Assembly (NCBI GenBank): GCA_014155875.1
Contig: JACEFZ010013235.1
Span: 186,001 to 250,000, forward strand
DNA length: 64,000 bases
Source of the DNA: Cepaea nemoralis
Lineage: Eukaryota > Mollusca > Gastropoda > Stylommatophora > Helicidae
Direction of reading: 5' to 3'
The notes under the pieces: model-generated
What the model was told of the DNA's origin: nothing
Database searches by the model: none
The model's input: only the letters and a program-made list of their open reading frames with translations
Part shown: one piece after another, positions 21,600 through 32,617 of the stretch
Numbering within the stretch: the stretch's first letter is position 1
Layout: each line of letters starts with the position of its first letter
Translations under genes and position numbers: made by a program

Positions 21600-21838
21600 T
21601 GAGTAAGAGCAGGGATGGAGTTATTGCCTCTCCATAGCACAACACCTGGGCTAAAATATAGAGACCATGTGTTGCCCATGCAGCATGATCCCTCTCCCGG
21701 CCTGTCTAGTTAACTCCAGAGAAACGGTAACACCTATACATCTGGAACAAGACAAACTGCAGAAACTGCCGGATCAGCAAAGCAATGCTCTAACTGTCCG
21801 CCTGTCGGAGCTTCGATCCTAGACCAGCTGCCAACCAA
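21600..21838. other. Unassigned spacer between two RT pseudogenes
   Basis: A minus-strand phrase with GGATCGAAGCTCC is weakly B-box-like, so a SINE head may be hidden here, but no full element is clear. Confidence 0.35.
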
Positions 21839-21982
21839 GGCTTAGGGCTTGGTCTGTCCTGCCATGACATTTTGTCTTTAGGTTGCATTTCCACTCACCA
21901 GGATAAGGCTTGTACCCTCCCAATTGCGCTCTTCCGCCCGAAGCCATTGGCACAATGTGGGGTGTCGGGTTTGGTAAGCGCC

Positions 21983-22066
<84 letters not shown>

Positions 22067-23040
22067 CCCGCTCCTCCATTTCGGACAGCATTTTGTGCTG
22101 ACCCATCTGTGTAGACTCGGATCCAGCTGTCCTGTGGGTATTCGTCATCAAGGAAGCTGAGAGTGGCTGTTCTGCGCTGTACACTGTTCTGTTCTTCCAT
22201 GTCAAATATTCCTCGCACTTTAGACCGGATTTGTAGTGATAGTCTATGTGCATCTGTCCATGGAGTTCACTCTGAAATAGTTGTCAGGGAGATACCAACT
22301 GTGGGCAGATCGGTGGTTTCTCCGCAGAGTCGTTTCGCCTGGTGGATAAAACTACTTCTTTTCAATTGCCCCATAGCTAAGCTTTCAAATCGGTTCTTCA
22401 TAAGGTGTCCTGGCAAGCTGAGGAACATTTCTGCTTGTATTAGTGTTTTCGTATCTCTGCGCTCTCTCAGTGCTTGGATCCTCCCCATTGTCTCCATTGC
22501 TACTATAGGGGTTGATCTCATCCCTCCTGTGGTGACTCTAAGAGCTTGATTCTGCACCCTGTCCAGCTCTTGTAGTGTGGTTTTTGATGCTGAACTCCAC
22601 GCAATTGACCCGTAATCCAGGTGTGGTCGTAAGTTCTGTTGATAAACTTTGCTAAGTATTTTCCCACTGGCTCCCCGTGTGGTTCCACTTAACTTTCTCA
22701 GGATGGCTATTTTCCTTCTCGTTTTTGCTACTGCTTGTTTGATGTGTTTTCTCCATGTCAGCCTGGCATCAAATGTTACTCCAAGGTATGTTGTTTCTTT
22801 ATGTTCTCTTAGGGGTGTTCCATTTATTTGGATGATCCCTGCCTTTTGTTTCGGAGAGAGGGTAAATAGAGTGGTGCTGCATTTGTCAATGTTTATGCTG
22901 ACACACCATCTATCCGCCCATGTAACAAATGTAGCTACAGCTCTCTGTAGCGATATGGTGGCCACTGATGCATGTATGGGACTGTTCCGAGTTGTGTGAC
23001 TCTGTTCTTCACTCAACTCATTATCAGTTTCCAAGTTTTC
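21839..23040 (-). pseudogene. LINE-G RT (thumb) plus RNase H, interrupted by a (CA)n array (pseudogene)
   Basis: A 255-codon open minus-strand frame (22267-23034) covers the RT region just after the catalytic palm: WADRWCVSINIDKCSTTLFT, INGTPLREHKETTYLGVTFD, LTWRKHIKQA, RRKIAILRKLSG, LRPHLDYGSIAWSSAS, LDRVQNQALRVTTGGMRSTP. The frame then shifts into an RNase H domain that starts WIRVYTDGSAQNAVRNGGAG (first catalytic Asp of RNase H in YTDGS). Here a (CA)n array at 21983-22063 is inserted, after which GGYKPYPGEWKCN continues to about 21840. The later RNase H motifs are missing. RT followed by RNase H is typical of I/Jockey-related LINEs. The palm YADD box lies upstream of the truncation. Confidence 0.88.
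21983..22063. repeat. (CA)n microsatellite inside an RNase H coding region
   Basis: About 40 CA units lie between the codons for NGGAG and the downstream RNase H-like sequence of the LINE-G pseudogene. Confidence 0.95.
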
Positions 23041-23384
23041 TACACAAGTTTACCATGCGGGTTGATTTATCTGCATGGTAAAGGATATGTCTAATTACTT
23101 TAGTTTATGTTGTGTGTTATCTGCAGTATTTACCTGACAAGATGTGGCGAAATATGCCAGTCAGTAAATCATGCAATCTATTATTTGTGCCTTCGTAATT
23201 TAAATTGACTATGGGAAAACATTGTTTTACTGTGTAAATGTGTTGGTTCACTTTCATTGAATTAATAATTGTTCAAATTATTCAACCTCCAAAACTGCGT
23301 CTGCAGAAGTGTACAAAGCGGGTATGTCTGCAGAAGTGTATAAAGTGGGTGTGTGTGCAGAAGTGTACAAAGCGGGTGCTAGCG

Positions 23385-23520
23385 AAGTTGATAACGAACT
23401 GCGCTGATCATGTCATGAGTTTGTTCGGCGCCTGGGCTCATCGCTTGTGAAAGTGAGAGAACGATTGGCCACCTATTCCTCCGTGCATCCGGGCCTACAA
23501 AATGTGATGGCGCTATCACA
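23385..23520 (+). repeat. Family J interspersed repeat, copy 1
   Basis: It shares GCTGATCATGTCATGAG, a GTGAAAGTGAGAxxxxGxxTGGxCACC block, CTCCGTGCATCCGGGCCTA and GTGATGGCGCTATCACA with 47690-47890. Three tandem ~27-bp units (GCAGAAGTGTACAAAGCGGG) precede it at 23303-23375. Class unknown. Confidence 0.55.
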
Positions 23521-23719
23521 TAATAGTCTCATAGCAGGAAACTATTCCGGGATTAATTTCATTAATTATATTTCATTATTCATTATTAATGTTAAAATCT
23601 CCTTCGTAATAACTTGTGGTATATTATGCCATTGAATATCACTTACTGCCTATCATCCGTGCAATCAACGTCGTCATTGATTGACTTTTTGTAATTTATT
23701 AGGCAATATGTAGTTCAGT

Positions 23720-23815
23720 ATTTTGCCATTGCTTTCAGAACGGCCGACGTCTCATACCGTAAAATCCTCCCTATCCTCTAATCCACTTACTCCTGTTGCA
23801 GGTCAGGTTAAGTAA
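23720..23815 (-). repeat. SINE-F fragment
   Basis: Antisense core TTTTGCCATTGCTTTCAGAA and GGCCGACGTCTCATACCGT, without the 3' end. Confidence 0.65.
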
Positions 23816-24610
23816 AAAATACGTCACACCCAAGCGAAGGTGTCTGATACTGCATTACTGTTGTTACCGAAGTTATTCTTCCTGTTTTATGACTAGAATT
23901 TTTCTCTAACAAAAAACATCAAGAAAAAGACTTGATCACCACATATCGTAAAATAATAACGTAGCACGCGTGAATTAACCTTGCAAAAATATGACAACGC
24001 CTGCGACAAAATTGTTGTATCAAATAACACTATTCTCTGCTTTTTGATATTTGAGAATTATATAAACAAATGGAATGTTATCAATTACCCCGGCAAACTA
24101 CATGGGGTCAAGTTGTATTTACCCAGTGTCGTATCAGATTCCACTATAGAGCCGCGTTGTAATTAAGAAGCGGTGGGAAACATACCCGATTTAACTGTTT
24201 GCTTTCACTTTCCAAGGTAGTAGTTGATAGTCTCACACTGTCAGTGCTTCGTATCTCACACAGTAAATGGTTGGCACATACAAGATCGTGTGGCACAATC
24301 AAAGCGATAGGTTTTCAACCCATCATTTATTCATGAAGCCAAATATGTCATAAAATAGAACTGTAATGTTATTAGTCTGTGTCTATGACGTGGAAAAGAT
24401 TGTTCAATGTATGTCTTTGCTGTCAGAATAGGTAATTATTTGACAAATGTTTTCACACACTTCTCACATTCCCTGAACATGTTTAAAGGGTGATATGTTC
24501 AACCCTTCTGGGTTATGATTGTGATATATAAGTATATAAATAGGGGCCCTTATTATGTGTCTTGAGGGGTACTAGGCATAGCATGTTTAACCCCTACTGT
24601 TATCGACCAT

Positions 24611-24849
24611 TCGGGACTCGAGAGATTGATTGATTGATTGATTGATTTAGGAACCGACATCACAGCGTTCGGGGCATTCCCATAAGCGCTCCGTCCCCAT
24701 CTTCAGAAGCCAGCGAAGAGTTCCAACACTAATAGTACCAGTAGCAATCTGATTATATGTGCGCCTCGCCTTTCCTCTAAGCGTTGAGCATCGGCCAGAT
24801 CCCCTCGTCACACCTCGCTGTCGCATTCTTGCCAGACTCGGGACTCGAG
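24611..24849 (-). mobile_element. LINE-A 3' end insertion with 12-bp target-site duplication
   Basis: TCGGGACTCGAG occurs at 24611-24622 and again at 24838-24849, flanking a 215-bp insert. On the minus strand the insert encodes LARMRQRGVTRGSGRCSTLR, a TGTISVGTLRWLLKM segment and ERCDVGS, then GATGTCGGTTCCTAAATCAA and (ATCA)n against the target. This is the C-terminal end of LINE-A, extremely 5'-truncated. The perfect duplication makes it a clear product of target-primed reverse transcription and probably a fairly young one. Confidence 0.92.
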
Positions 24850-24884
24850 GGATCATGTGGTCAATATCAAACAAGCCGCCTTTA

Positions 24885-25215
24885 TTTTCCCAAGACTTTC
24901 CTGGTACCCATTTTAGGTCTATGGATCTATCTGGGAACCCAGGTCAACTTTTTTCGGTGCGAATTCATCCCCATGACCAACATGCAAGAGTGAAAGCCGT
25001 AGACCATAGATCTGACTGTAATGAAAGCACCATTTCGCACATGTATAGGCCAATCCGCACTCAGAGTGAGATGTATTTAGTATCGCACTAGTCGCCTTTA
25101 TTGAAGAAGATATTTTCTGATACCTTTTCAGGCTGAGAGCCCAAGTCATTTTTCAAAATCCACCTGGATGCGGATTCGACTCCATGACCACCAGCTGCTA
25201 GCCACAACGCTACCG
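24885..25215 (-). repeat. Two SINE-B fragments in tandem, same orientation
   Basis: 24885-25000 has CCTGGTACCCATTTTAGGTC and GGGAACCCAGGTCAACTTTT. 25085-25215 repeats the region (GTCGCCTTTATTGAAGAAGA, CAGGCTGAGAGCCCAAGTCA, CGGATTCGACTCCATGACCA) and ends with the antisense tRNA-like head. Two separate insertions, or a duplication, can explain this. Confidence 0.65.
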
Positions 25216-25434
25216 TTGCACGTCAGTTGTGCTGTGCAGTGTCTATCATTGCTTCAGATTCTGCATCTGTTGTTCATTCATATTGTACTCTCAGGGACGT
25301 TCACAGGAACGTAGAGTTTTAATGAGGTCAGTAGATCAGGAGCCGATCAAGGTTGACAACTCATAGAGTACATTAAAGGCACCGACTTCCGTGGATTAGG
25401 GAGAGTAAATGCAGTTTCACAATCCAGTACTAGA

Positions 25435-25569
25435 TAAGATTTTATGTTTACAGCATGCAGGTCTGGAATCAACCCACCCATGAGAAGAATAGACGGAGAA
25501 GGCGGAGAAGGCGGAGAAGGAGAAAGAAACAGAATGAGGAGGAGAAGAGGTAGAAAAAGGAAATAGAAA

Positions 25570-25609
<40 letters not shown>

Positions 25610-25680
25610 TGTTGTTGTTGTTGTTGTTGTTGCTGTTGCTGTTGTAGTCATCATCGTCGTCGTCGTAGTAGTAGTAGGGG
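25435..25680. repeat. Purine-rich segment and (AGT)n, first copy of a duplicated segment
   Basis: TTTACAGCATGCAGGTCTGG, GGCGGAGAAGG repeats, an AAAGAAACAGAATGAGGAGG block, then (AGT)n, (GTT)n and (GTC)n. The same order returns at 26095-26500. Confidence 0.85.
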
Positions 25681-25691
25681 TACTTATAAGT

Positions 25692-25815
25692 TACGTCCAA
25701 ACGTCAAGGACGAGAAGTCCAACTGACCGGTGTAGGGGTTGAACCCCCTACCTCAGCATCAGCACAGAGGATGTTTAAGAACGGACGCTCTTACCTATTC
25801 GGCCATGCAGACCAT
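25692..25815 (-). repeat. SINE-A head fragment
   Basis: Antisense of the SINE-A head and first part of the body: GTCCAACTGACCGGTGTAGG, GGTTGAACCCC (B box), AAGAACGGACGCTCTTACC and CGGCCATGCAGACC (A-box side). The SINE-A 3' half is missing and the simple repeats at 25573-25680 adjoin its truncated side. Confidence 0.75.
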
Positions 25816-25964
25816 TGTAAATGTTGAATGTAAGATTACCCTGTTCAACCTTGAGTAAAATTGTGATTGAGGTTGTAAGCTAGTTGCTGTACTTAATGCA
25901 GTTCTTTTGCTGAACACGCGGTGTCTTAGCTGGGAGAACAGGCTTATACCGATTATTTCTTTCT

Positions 25965-26025
<61 letters not shown>

Positions 26026-26031
26026 TTCTTC
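25965..26031. repeat. (TTTC)n microsatellite
   Basis: About 17 units of TTTC. Confidence 0.97.
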
Positions 26032-26094
26032 TTAATCGTCAACATCATCGCAATACTGCATGACCCAAACACAAACCAAACAAATTCATCCCCC

Positions 26095-26530
<436 letters not shown>

Positions 26531-26534
26531 ATGG

Positions 26535-27460
26535 TTGTGGTATTGGTGTTACCTGCTCTTACTTCTACTTCTTTCTATTACCTTATGTGAATGCAAATGA
26601 GTAGCTATGAGTTCATTTCTTTAGTTATTGTAATGAAAGCATGGGTTCGCCAGCAATTGTTATTTATGTCCACAATTTACCCCACAGATGAACGCATATA
26701 TAGTCCGCCCCAAATGTGCACACCATTTTACAACCGCAAACTTCCAGCTACACGGGTCTGTAAAACTGTGAGCATTACCGTAAAACACCGGAAACATTTA
26801 AGCTAAATCCGCGCCATGACATCTCAAATCTGCTGCATGTGTGAAAACTGTGCAGACAGTTAGTGGTTTACAATGGGGCTCTGTTAGTTGGTGTGTGAAA
26901 CATGGTGTGGACAAAAAACTTTCTTCATCGTCGCAGAAGAAAGATGTGAAAGCTGAGATGTAGTCTGTTTCATAAACATTTTCTGAGGCCTGTTTAACAT
27001 CAATGTTGTTGAAGAATTATCGCATTGTGTTTTTTTTTCTTGTGTAAGCTCTTATTAATTTTGTAAAGTGAGATTCAGTGTGTAGCTTCCTATAGCTATA
27101 AAAAAAAACGTCATCTTTAATATATTTGCAACGTAATTATTTATGGGCGTTGGTGGAATCAGTTTTTGACCGTCCAACATTTGAAGCAGTGTAGTATTTA
27201 ATTATACTTTAAGCTTTGTCTGTTATCAATTAAATATCAAAGAAAATATAAATATTACAATAAGTAGTTAAAAGAAAGAACTAATGTCATTTACATTTAA
27301 ATATAGTGAAGCATCGAGAAAACGTAATGGAAAACCATATAAACAAAAACACGGACAATTATAAATGTGTTTCATGCAGCCAGATGCAGATGTCTTGCGA
27401 ATACAATCAAAGAACGTAGATTCAAAAACTTCAGTCAGTAGAGACAGTTATCAGCACATT
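26535..27460. other. AT-rich unassigned region
   Basis: No family motif or coding domain is visible. Confidence 0.45.
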
Positions 27461-27465
27461 CTGCT

Positions 27466-27693
27466 GAACTGATTCAGCGCCGAAGGATAACATATCGCCA
27501 AACGTGACCTTAAATGTGGACAGAAGGACGATATATCGGCGTAATAGAGTCATCATGTTATTTGTTTTGTTTCGTTGTACCTTCCGCAATTTTTATGCTC
27601 AGTCAACGGAAATTTACATTATAATATTCGTTCATTTGATTGTGTACTCAGTTTGGACCAAACCTACTGTTTGTTTGGCTCTGAATCGATTAA
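27466..27693 (+). mobile_element. MITE-G copy 1
   Basis: It starts AACTGATTCAGCGCC and ends GGCTCTGAATCGATTAA, an inverted match. Internal phrases GGACAGAAGGACGATATATC, GTCATCATGTTATTTGTTTT and CATTATAATATTCGTTCA also occur, inverted, at 36476-36699, and in part at 48165-48349. About 228 bp, no coding capacity. Confidence 0.78.
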
Positions 27694-27889
27694 CAACAGG
27701 TGCTGAAGTTAAAGGTGTCAGATCAGGAGCAGCAACAAATACCGCGCAATGCCCAACAAGAATTGTTACATTAAAAACAAACCAAGAAAAGAAAACATTA
27801 AAAGATCCTGTTATACACCTTGAAGCGTATTTAGTATATAATGCTAGCTCCACAATTTTATAAACCAGTCGGCGTTCCATGGGTTATGT

Positions 27890-28110
27890 GGTTAAATAAC
27901 GCAGGGTGTCTTTACTCCCCAGAAAGTCTTCTGGTACCCACTTAGGCTATCTCTAGCCAAAAATGGGGGAAATATCTGGAGGAGTAAAGGCGTCCGGCTT
28001 GATACTGACCACATTACTCACCGAGTGCTGTTTGATCAATAGAAAAGTGGGTTTAGCACCACATATCCAGTGAGTCTTCAGGCCTGTAAAAGGGTCCTTT
28101 GTTTACTTAC
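27890..28110 (+). repeat. SINE-B fragment
   Basis: It contains TCTGGTACCCACTTAGGC, GGAGTAAAGGCGTCCGGCTT, GATACTGACCACATTACTCA, GGGTTTAGCACCACATATCC and CCTGTAAAAGGGTCC, which is the most complete SINE-B 3' end in the window. The tRNA head is absent. Confidence 0.75.
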
Positions 28111-28137
28111 CATTTAGGACACACACACAAAAACAGC

Positions 28138-28385
28138 GCCGTTAAACTGTTACAGACGAGAGTGTCGAGTTCACTGCACCGGACTTATTCCATATGGCTC
28201 GGGCTCCTTCCGCAAAGCGGCTTGATGACAGCGTCACGCATTGTATAAACTCCCTAGCTCCAGCGACGACCCCAAAAGTCTCTGTAAATATTGCACTGGT
28301 GAACCGAATGACGGAGTTGGGAAAGGAACCCACTACCTTCAAAACGCGAGACAAGTGAATTAACCTCGTAGACCCAGACGATAAG
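28138..28385 (-). repeat. SINE-D copy 2
   Basis: Antisense relative of 44051-44290: CGAGTTCACTGCACCGGACT, CATATGGCTCGGGCTCCTTC, CCGCAAAGCGG, and a head with GGTAGTGGGTTCCTTTCCC (B-box-like). The body is ~230 bp, similar to copy 1. Confidence 0.75.
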
Positions 28386-28667
28386 TGGCCAATATCACGC
28401 CGAGCCCTTGACCTCCCAGGACATATAAAGCTGGGTGGGCCTGGAAGCACAGGTCAATTTTTGTTATAAATGTGTCGCGATAGAGATTTGAACAGTGACC
28501 ACCTCGCCGGCATGCAAGTGTGCTGGTCATTGCGATACCTCGGCTCCCTAACATATATAAAGAATAGCCAAACTGCATCTAGATACCATCTCACACAAGG
28601 AAGATGTAACACACTAAGTAACCCGTTATTAACACGAAACTGGGATAACATTTTGGGGCTTGGATAG

Positions 28668-28803
28668 TGGTAGTGGGTTCATTCCCTACACCGGTCAGTT
28701 GGACTCCAACGTGGACTTCTTGTTCAGAAAGCAATGGCAAACTACTGAAAGTAAAATTGTTTAGAAAATCAACTTGGGGTTGGCGTTGATCACAAAGAAC
28801 ACG
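28668..28803 (+). repeat. SINE-F fragment with tRNA-like B box
   Basis: GGGTTCATTCCCTACACCGG, then TTGTTCAGAAAGCAATGGCA and AACTACTGAAAG, then GGTTGGCGTTGATCACA. It joins a SINE-A-like head phrase to the SINE-F core. Confidence 0.6.
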
Positions 28804-28837
28804 CAACATTAATTTACTTTTACAGGGAACACATACA

Positions 28838-29871
28838 GAATGTTTAAACAAATGGAACTGCCTGGACTTAACATCAATGGAAGAATCATAAACTTAACAT
28901 CAATGGAAGAATCATAAACTTAACATCAATGGAAGAATCATAAACTTAACATCAATGGAAGAATCATAAACTTAACATCAATGGAAGAATCATAAACTTA
29001 ACATCAATGGAAGAATCATAAACTTAACATCAATGGAAGAATCATAAACTTAACATCAATGGAAGAATCATAAACAATATTAGGTTTGCTGACAATACCG
29101 TGTTACTAGCAGAAAGCGAACAAAAGTTACAAAACCTAATGGAACTAGTAAACAGACATAGTGCAGAATGTGACATAGATATTAACATCCAAAAAACAAA
29201 GCTATGATAATTAGCAAAGGAAAGGAGAGGACATCAATGAAAATCACAATAAACAGGGAGATACTAGAACAAGAAACAAGTTTCTCTTATCTTGGACATG
29301 TAATAATAGATGATGGTAGAAGTGAAAAGGAAATAAAGAGAACAGGAATGGCCAACAATGCTTTGAACATCATGAAATAATTATTAACATCTAGAGAGAT
29401 TAACAATGCATTAAACAAGAGAAGTGGCAAATGTTATGCATATTCAACACTTCTATATGGCGCAGAAGCCTGGACAATGCTATAAGCAATTAAAAAGTCA
29501 AATATAGACCCTGGAGATGTGGATATGCAGAAGAGTATGTCGTATTTCATGGAAACAAAAACAATCACATACAGCGTTTCTCGAAAAACTGGGAATGAAA
29601 AGGGAGTTGATGACAGAAATAAAAAAGAGGTAAGTTAAATATTTAAGCCACATTAAAAGACACAACGTTCTTATGAATACCATACTGGAGGGTAAGGCTG
29701 AAGGCAAGCGAGCATGAGGCGATACAAGTGGAAAGATAACATCAAAAGATGTACGAACATCAATCTGACAGAATGTACAGTCAAGGCGAGAGACAGACAG
29801 TGTTGGAGATCCACTGCAGTTAACCTTCATTGTGGAGATGACACCTGATTGATTGGTTGATTGATTGACAG
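28838..29871 (+). pseudogene. LINE-E RT C-terminal part with internal minisatellite (pseudogene)
   Basis: Plus-strand RT remnant. MELPGLNINGRIIN leads into eight tandem 26-bp copies of its own coding sequence (28866-29073). Then come NNIRFADNTVLLAESEQKLQ, where the catalytic box reads FADN (codons 29084-29095, second Asp replaced by Asn), LMELVNRHSAECDIDIN, SKGKERTSMKITINREILEQ, TSFSYLGHVI, a thumb with YSTLLYGAEAWT, and after frame breaks RRYKWKDNIKRCTNINLTEC, VKARDRQCWRSTAVNLHCGD and a stop. The tail TGATTGATTGGTTGATTGAT at 29848-29870 is a 3' simple-repeat tail. Frame breaks and stops make it dead. The 62040 RT remnant looks like the same LINE group. Confidence 0.85.
28866..29073 (+). repeat. 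26-bp minisatellite, eight copies, grown inside RT coding sequence
   Basis: The unit is ACTTAACATCAATGGAAG plus AATCATAA, repeated eight times with no mismatch that I can see. Since 26 is not a multiple of three, each unit shifts the reading frame. The last copy continues correctly into the RT catalytic region. Confidence 0.95.
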
Positions 29872-30720
29872 TGATAGACAATTGAATATGGAGTCATCGG
29901 ATAAAAGCCAATATTTTGATGGCCTAGAAGGAGAGGTAGAGATAGCAGCAGCGAAAGGATACCTCGAAGAAATGTAAAGCACCTCACCGGGTTAAAAGAA
30001 CTTCCTTGCGCCAGGTTCTGTCCTATATGGCTCTGACATCAGCAGAGCGACATGCCATAATGACAACTTCTTCGCTGTAAGAGTCTTCAATAGCCAAATC
30101 CAAAACTGGGGAAACAAACAACTAGACAGACAGAACGATGAGATGGAAAGCAAGCAAGCTATAACAACCCAACTCTTCTAAATAGCCCAAATGATCATCC
30201 AACATATTACTCCAGAAGAAGGAGCAATGCCTCTTACCCGGATCTGGCATTCTGTGGACCTTTATACTGGAAAGGGGCATTGAAGAACGGGGCGGAAGTG
30301 ACCATCAACCTGTGTTTGTCAAAATAAATAGAATCAGTTGTTGTTTGTGTTGTTGTTATTGGTGGTGGTTGTGGTGTTGTCTTTCACTTATGCCCTTATG
30401 CGTCACGGGGAGGAGTTATTGAAGTTCCAGCGTCTGTAACTAGTACCTTACCTTCAGTTTCCTCCATGATTCATGAGCAGTATGTTCTAGAATCAAGTAA
30501 AATCCCTACCGGTTTGTTAGACCTGTCATAGGTTCCTTACCTACTTGACTCATTTATGTTTGCAACTGATCGTAATCAGCCAAGAAAGAATTATGTTAAA
30601 CCAAAGTGGAACATTTGTCAACACAGCGCAAACAAACTCACTCATGATGTTATAGAACATGGCACAAACATTAACAATAATTAGGAAATGTATTACAGGA
30701 TTGCTCAAAGCAGCAAGGAA
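29872..30720. other. Unassigned region
   Basis: Between 29930 and 30320 there is a coding-like, A-rich stretch that ends with GGAAGTGACCATCAACCTGT and an AATAAATAG tail. It may be the end of another transcript-derived or LINE-derived segment. I cannot name it. Confidence 0.35.
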
Positions 30721-30721
30721 A

Positions 30722-30960
30722 CGCGGTAGTGCAGTGGCTAACACGCTTGGTGGTCCTGTGTTCGAATATCCATCCAGATCGACATTATTGTTCATTCTCT
30801 GACCTCGGCTTCCAGATCGACCAAGCCTCCATAATTACATACCAGGAATGATCTTGGGAAGTAAAGGAAGCCGGCAGATACTAACCAGACACTGGCTGAG
30901 TGCCGGCAGTCTAACACTATGGGCTAGCACCATATATCCAACAGTGGAAATCCGTTCTTT
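30722..30960 (+). repeat. SINE-B, near complete with tRNA-like head
   Basis: GCGGTAGTGCAGTGGCTAAC (A box) and CCTGTGTTCGAATATCC (B box) form the head. The body has GGGAAGTAAAGGAAGCCGGC, GATACTAACCAGACACTGGC and GGGCTAGCACCATATATCC. Confidence 0.8.
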
Positions 30961-30974
30961 ACTCATTTATTAAG

Positions 30975-31205
30975 AGGAGCGGCTGGCCGAGTGGCTAAGA
31001 ACGCCGGGAACTCTGGTTCGAATCCTCGGAAAGGCGTTTTTTTTTCTCTTCTCTGTTGGGGGAGGGGGAGGGGAACATGCTAAACTGCACATTTCGCAGC
31101 GACTGCACTAGCCAGGCGGCCTTAATGCCTCAGGCTCAAGGACCCCCCCCCCCCCCCCCCCCCCGCGCCATACACCGCAAGGTACTAAAGGCAGTGTAAC
31201 ATGAC
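30975..31205 (+). repeat. SINE-C, near complete
   Basis: The head GGAGCGGCTGGCCGAGTGGC and GGTTCGAATCCTCGG is derived from a class II (Ser/Leu-like) tRNA. The body has a pyrimidine-rich stretch, GCGACTGCACTAGCCAGGCG, GCCTTAATGCCTCAGGCTCA, a C22-23 run and CACCGCAAGGTACTAAAGGC. Copies: 35611-35828 (minus), 45490-45716 (plus). I do not call a tRNA gene because the anticodon region is degenerate and the same body follows each copy. Confidence 0.85.
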
Positions 31206-31209
31206 AGTT

Positions 31210-31750
31210 TTTATGACAATTTATTTTAAACTTACAAAGCAGCAACGGCGAAAGACGGGTGTAAATCAGACACCAAGATACGCAAAGGGAATTGCGGATG
31301 GACATAAACACACACTGAAAGACATAAACGGTTTGCAGGTGAGTAAATGGATGCAACATGTAATTATTTTCCTTCTTTCTGGCCTTTAACCTTTCAGAGC
31401 TCACCAAAGAACGGGCAAGATACATACTGTCTGGAAGGCGAGAAACTAGGTCAAGGTTAGTGAATCTAATATATAAGCGTACATATAAACACACATTCTT
31501 ACACTAATCAGGAATGCGATGTATAATAAAGTTCATATGTTGTTTGTTGAGTGCAAATCACGTTCCTTTGTGGATATTCTTATCTGTGGAATCAAAAGTA
31601 TACACGCTCTTACGATGGCATGTTTTTCACTTGTAATCTGCACATATTTTTGAGGAGTCGGTATATTTTCTCTACCTAAACAGCTAGTTTCGTTTCCTTT
31701 TTTTGACGTTGTAATCAACCCCAACATTTATTGGCTGTGTGTGATTTACC
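31210..31750. other. Unassigned region
   Basis: No recognisable gene or repeat. Confidence 0.4.
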
Positions 31751-31754
31751 ACAG

Positions 31755-31988
31755 CCGGTGCTGTAGAGAAGGGGTTACGAACGCAGTTCCTAATCTCGCA
31801 CACAGCGTTCGAAACATAGCTGCGGGAGATTTGGAAGCAGACCCCCTTGCGCTGGTTTTCATACAATGGTATGAGTGCCGGTCGTTCAGAAAGCAATGGC
31901 AAACTACTGGACATAAAAATGCCAAGACATCACAAACAGGCAAAAAATGATGAGGTTGACTGCAACGCCCTGTAAAGGATATAACAAC
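31755..31988 (+). repeat. SINE-F copy
   Basis: GGGGTTACGAACGCAGTTCC, CGTTCGAAACATAG, ATGGTATGAGTGCCGGTCGT, TCAGAAAGCAATGGCAAACT, and GACTGCAACGCCCTGTAAAG. This is the subfamily with the CAATGGTATGA block rather than the GCGCGCGAGAATTGG block. Confidence 0.8.
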
Positions 31989-32017
31989 TAACTTGTGATT
32001 CACTAGACAGTTTTACA

Positions 32018-32150
32018 TTCAGTAGTTTGCCATTGCTTTGTGAACGGTCGATTTCATAGCATTAAAGTCAACCCAAAGTGATCTCCCAAATTGACCGTGG
32101 CTGGTTCCGAACACTCCTCCCGCTGTGTCGAGGAATCGTGACAATCTACA
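32018..32150 (-). repeat. SINE-F fragment
   Basis: Antisense core TAGTTTGCCATTGCTTTGTG, AACGGTCGATTTCATAGCAT, then AAAGTGATCTCCCAAATTGA. It lies tail to tail with the plus copy at 31755-31988. Confidence 0.7.
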
Positions 32151-32164
32151 ATTGTTAAAACTGA

Positions 32165-32345
32165 TCTGGGCTCGGAGGTTGGCGCATCCTAAAATGGGTA
32201 GCAGGAAATGTCTCTGGGAAAAAAAGAGGCAGCCGGCGAGATGATGAAATCATCATCCACCCAGTGCTGATTGGTCTATCTAAACATGGCTCTAGTACCA
32301 TATGCCAAATCCGTTTGAATGCGTGTAAAAGGGACCCTTTCTGCT
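32165..32345 (+). repeat. SINE-B fragment
   Basis: CATCCTAAAATGGGTAGCAG, AGGCAGCCGGCGAGATGATG, CCAGTGCTGATTGGTCTATC, GGCTCTAGTACCATATGCCA and GTGTAAAAGGGACCC. Confidence 0.75.
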
Positions 32346-32617
32346 CTGATTTAATATGTGCACCTCTACAACTGAACTAGTATTCTGTGTAACTGTCTTG
32401 TAATTGTACAGTAGCTATACACTATAAACCACATAGACAGAAAGAAGCTCGTGAGGGTCATTAGCACTCTGGAAGAAAGTAATGGGTTCTTGATTTTACA
32501 TAAAAATGCTGAAAACTTCTTGGACAGCCAAAACAATATTCTAAACTTCTTGAAAGAAACTTAGATACAAAGACTACTTATCACAAACATCAGGAAAAGG
32601 TAGTCGACATTGTAAGG

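Larger units (their letters stand above)
23040..24610. other. AT-rich region, mostly unassigned
   Basis: Apart from family J and a SINE-F fragment nothing is recognisable. There are no coding motifs. Confidence 0.45.

Noticed and set aside
27504..27863. 119-codon frame with hydrophobic N-terminal segment
   Set aside because: Its first half is MITE-G, no domain is recognisable, and there is no support for a gene.
30975..31035. Possible tRNA-Ser/Leu gene
   Set aside because: A and B boxes are good, but the arm structure is degenerate and the same SINE-C body follows in three copies, so it is a SINE head.
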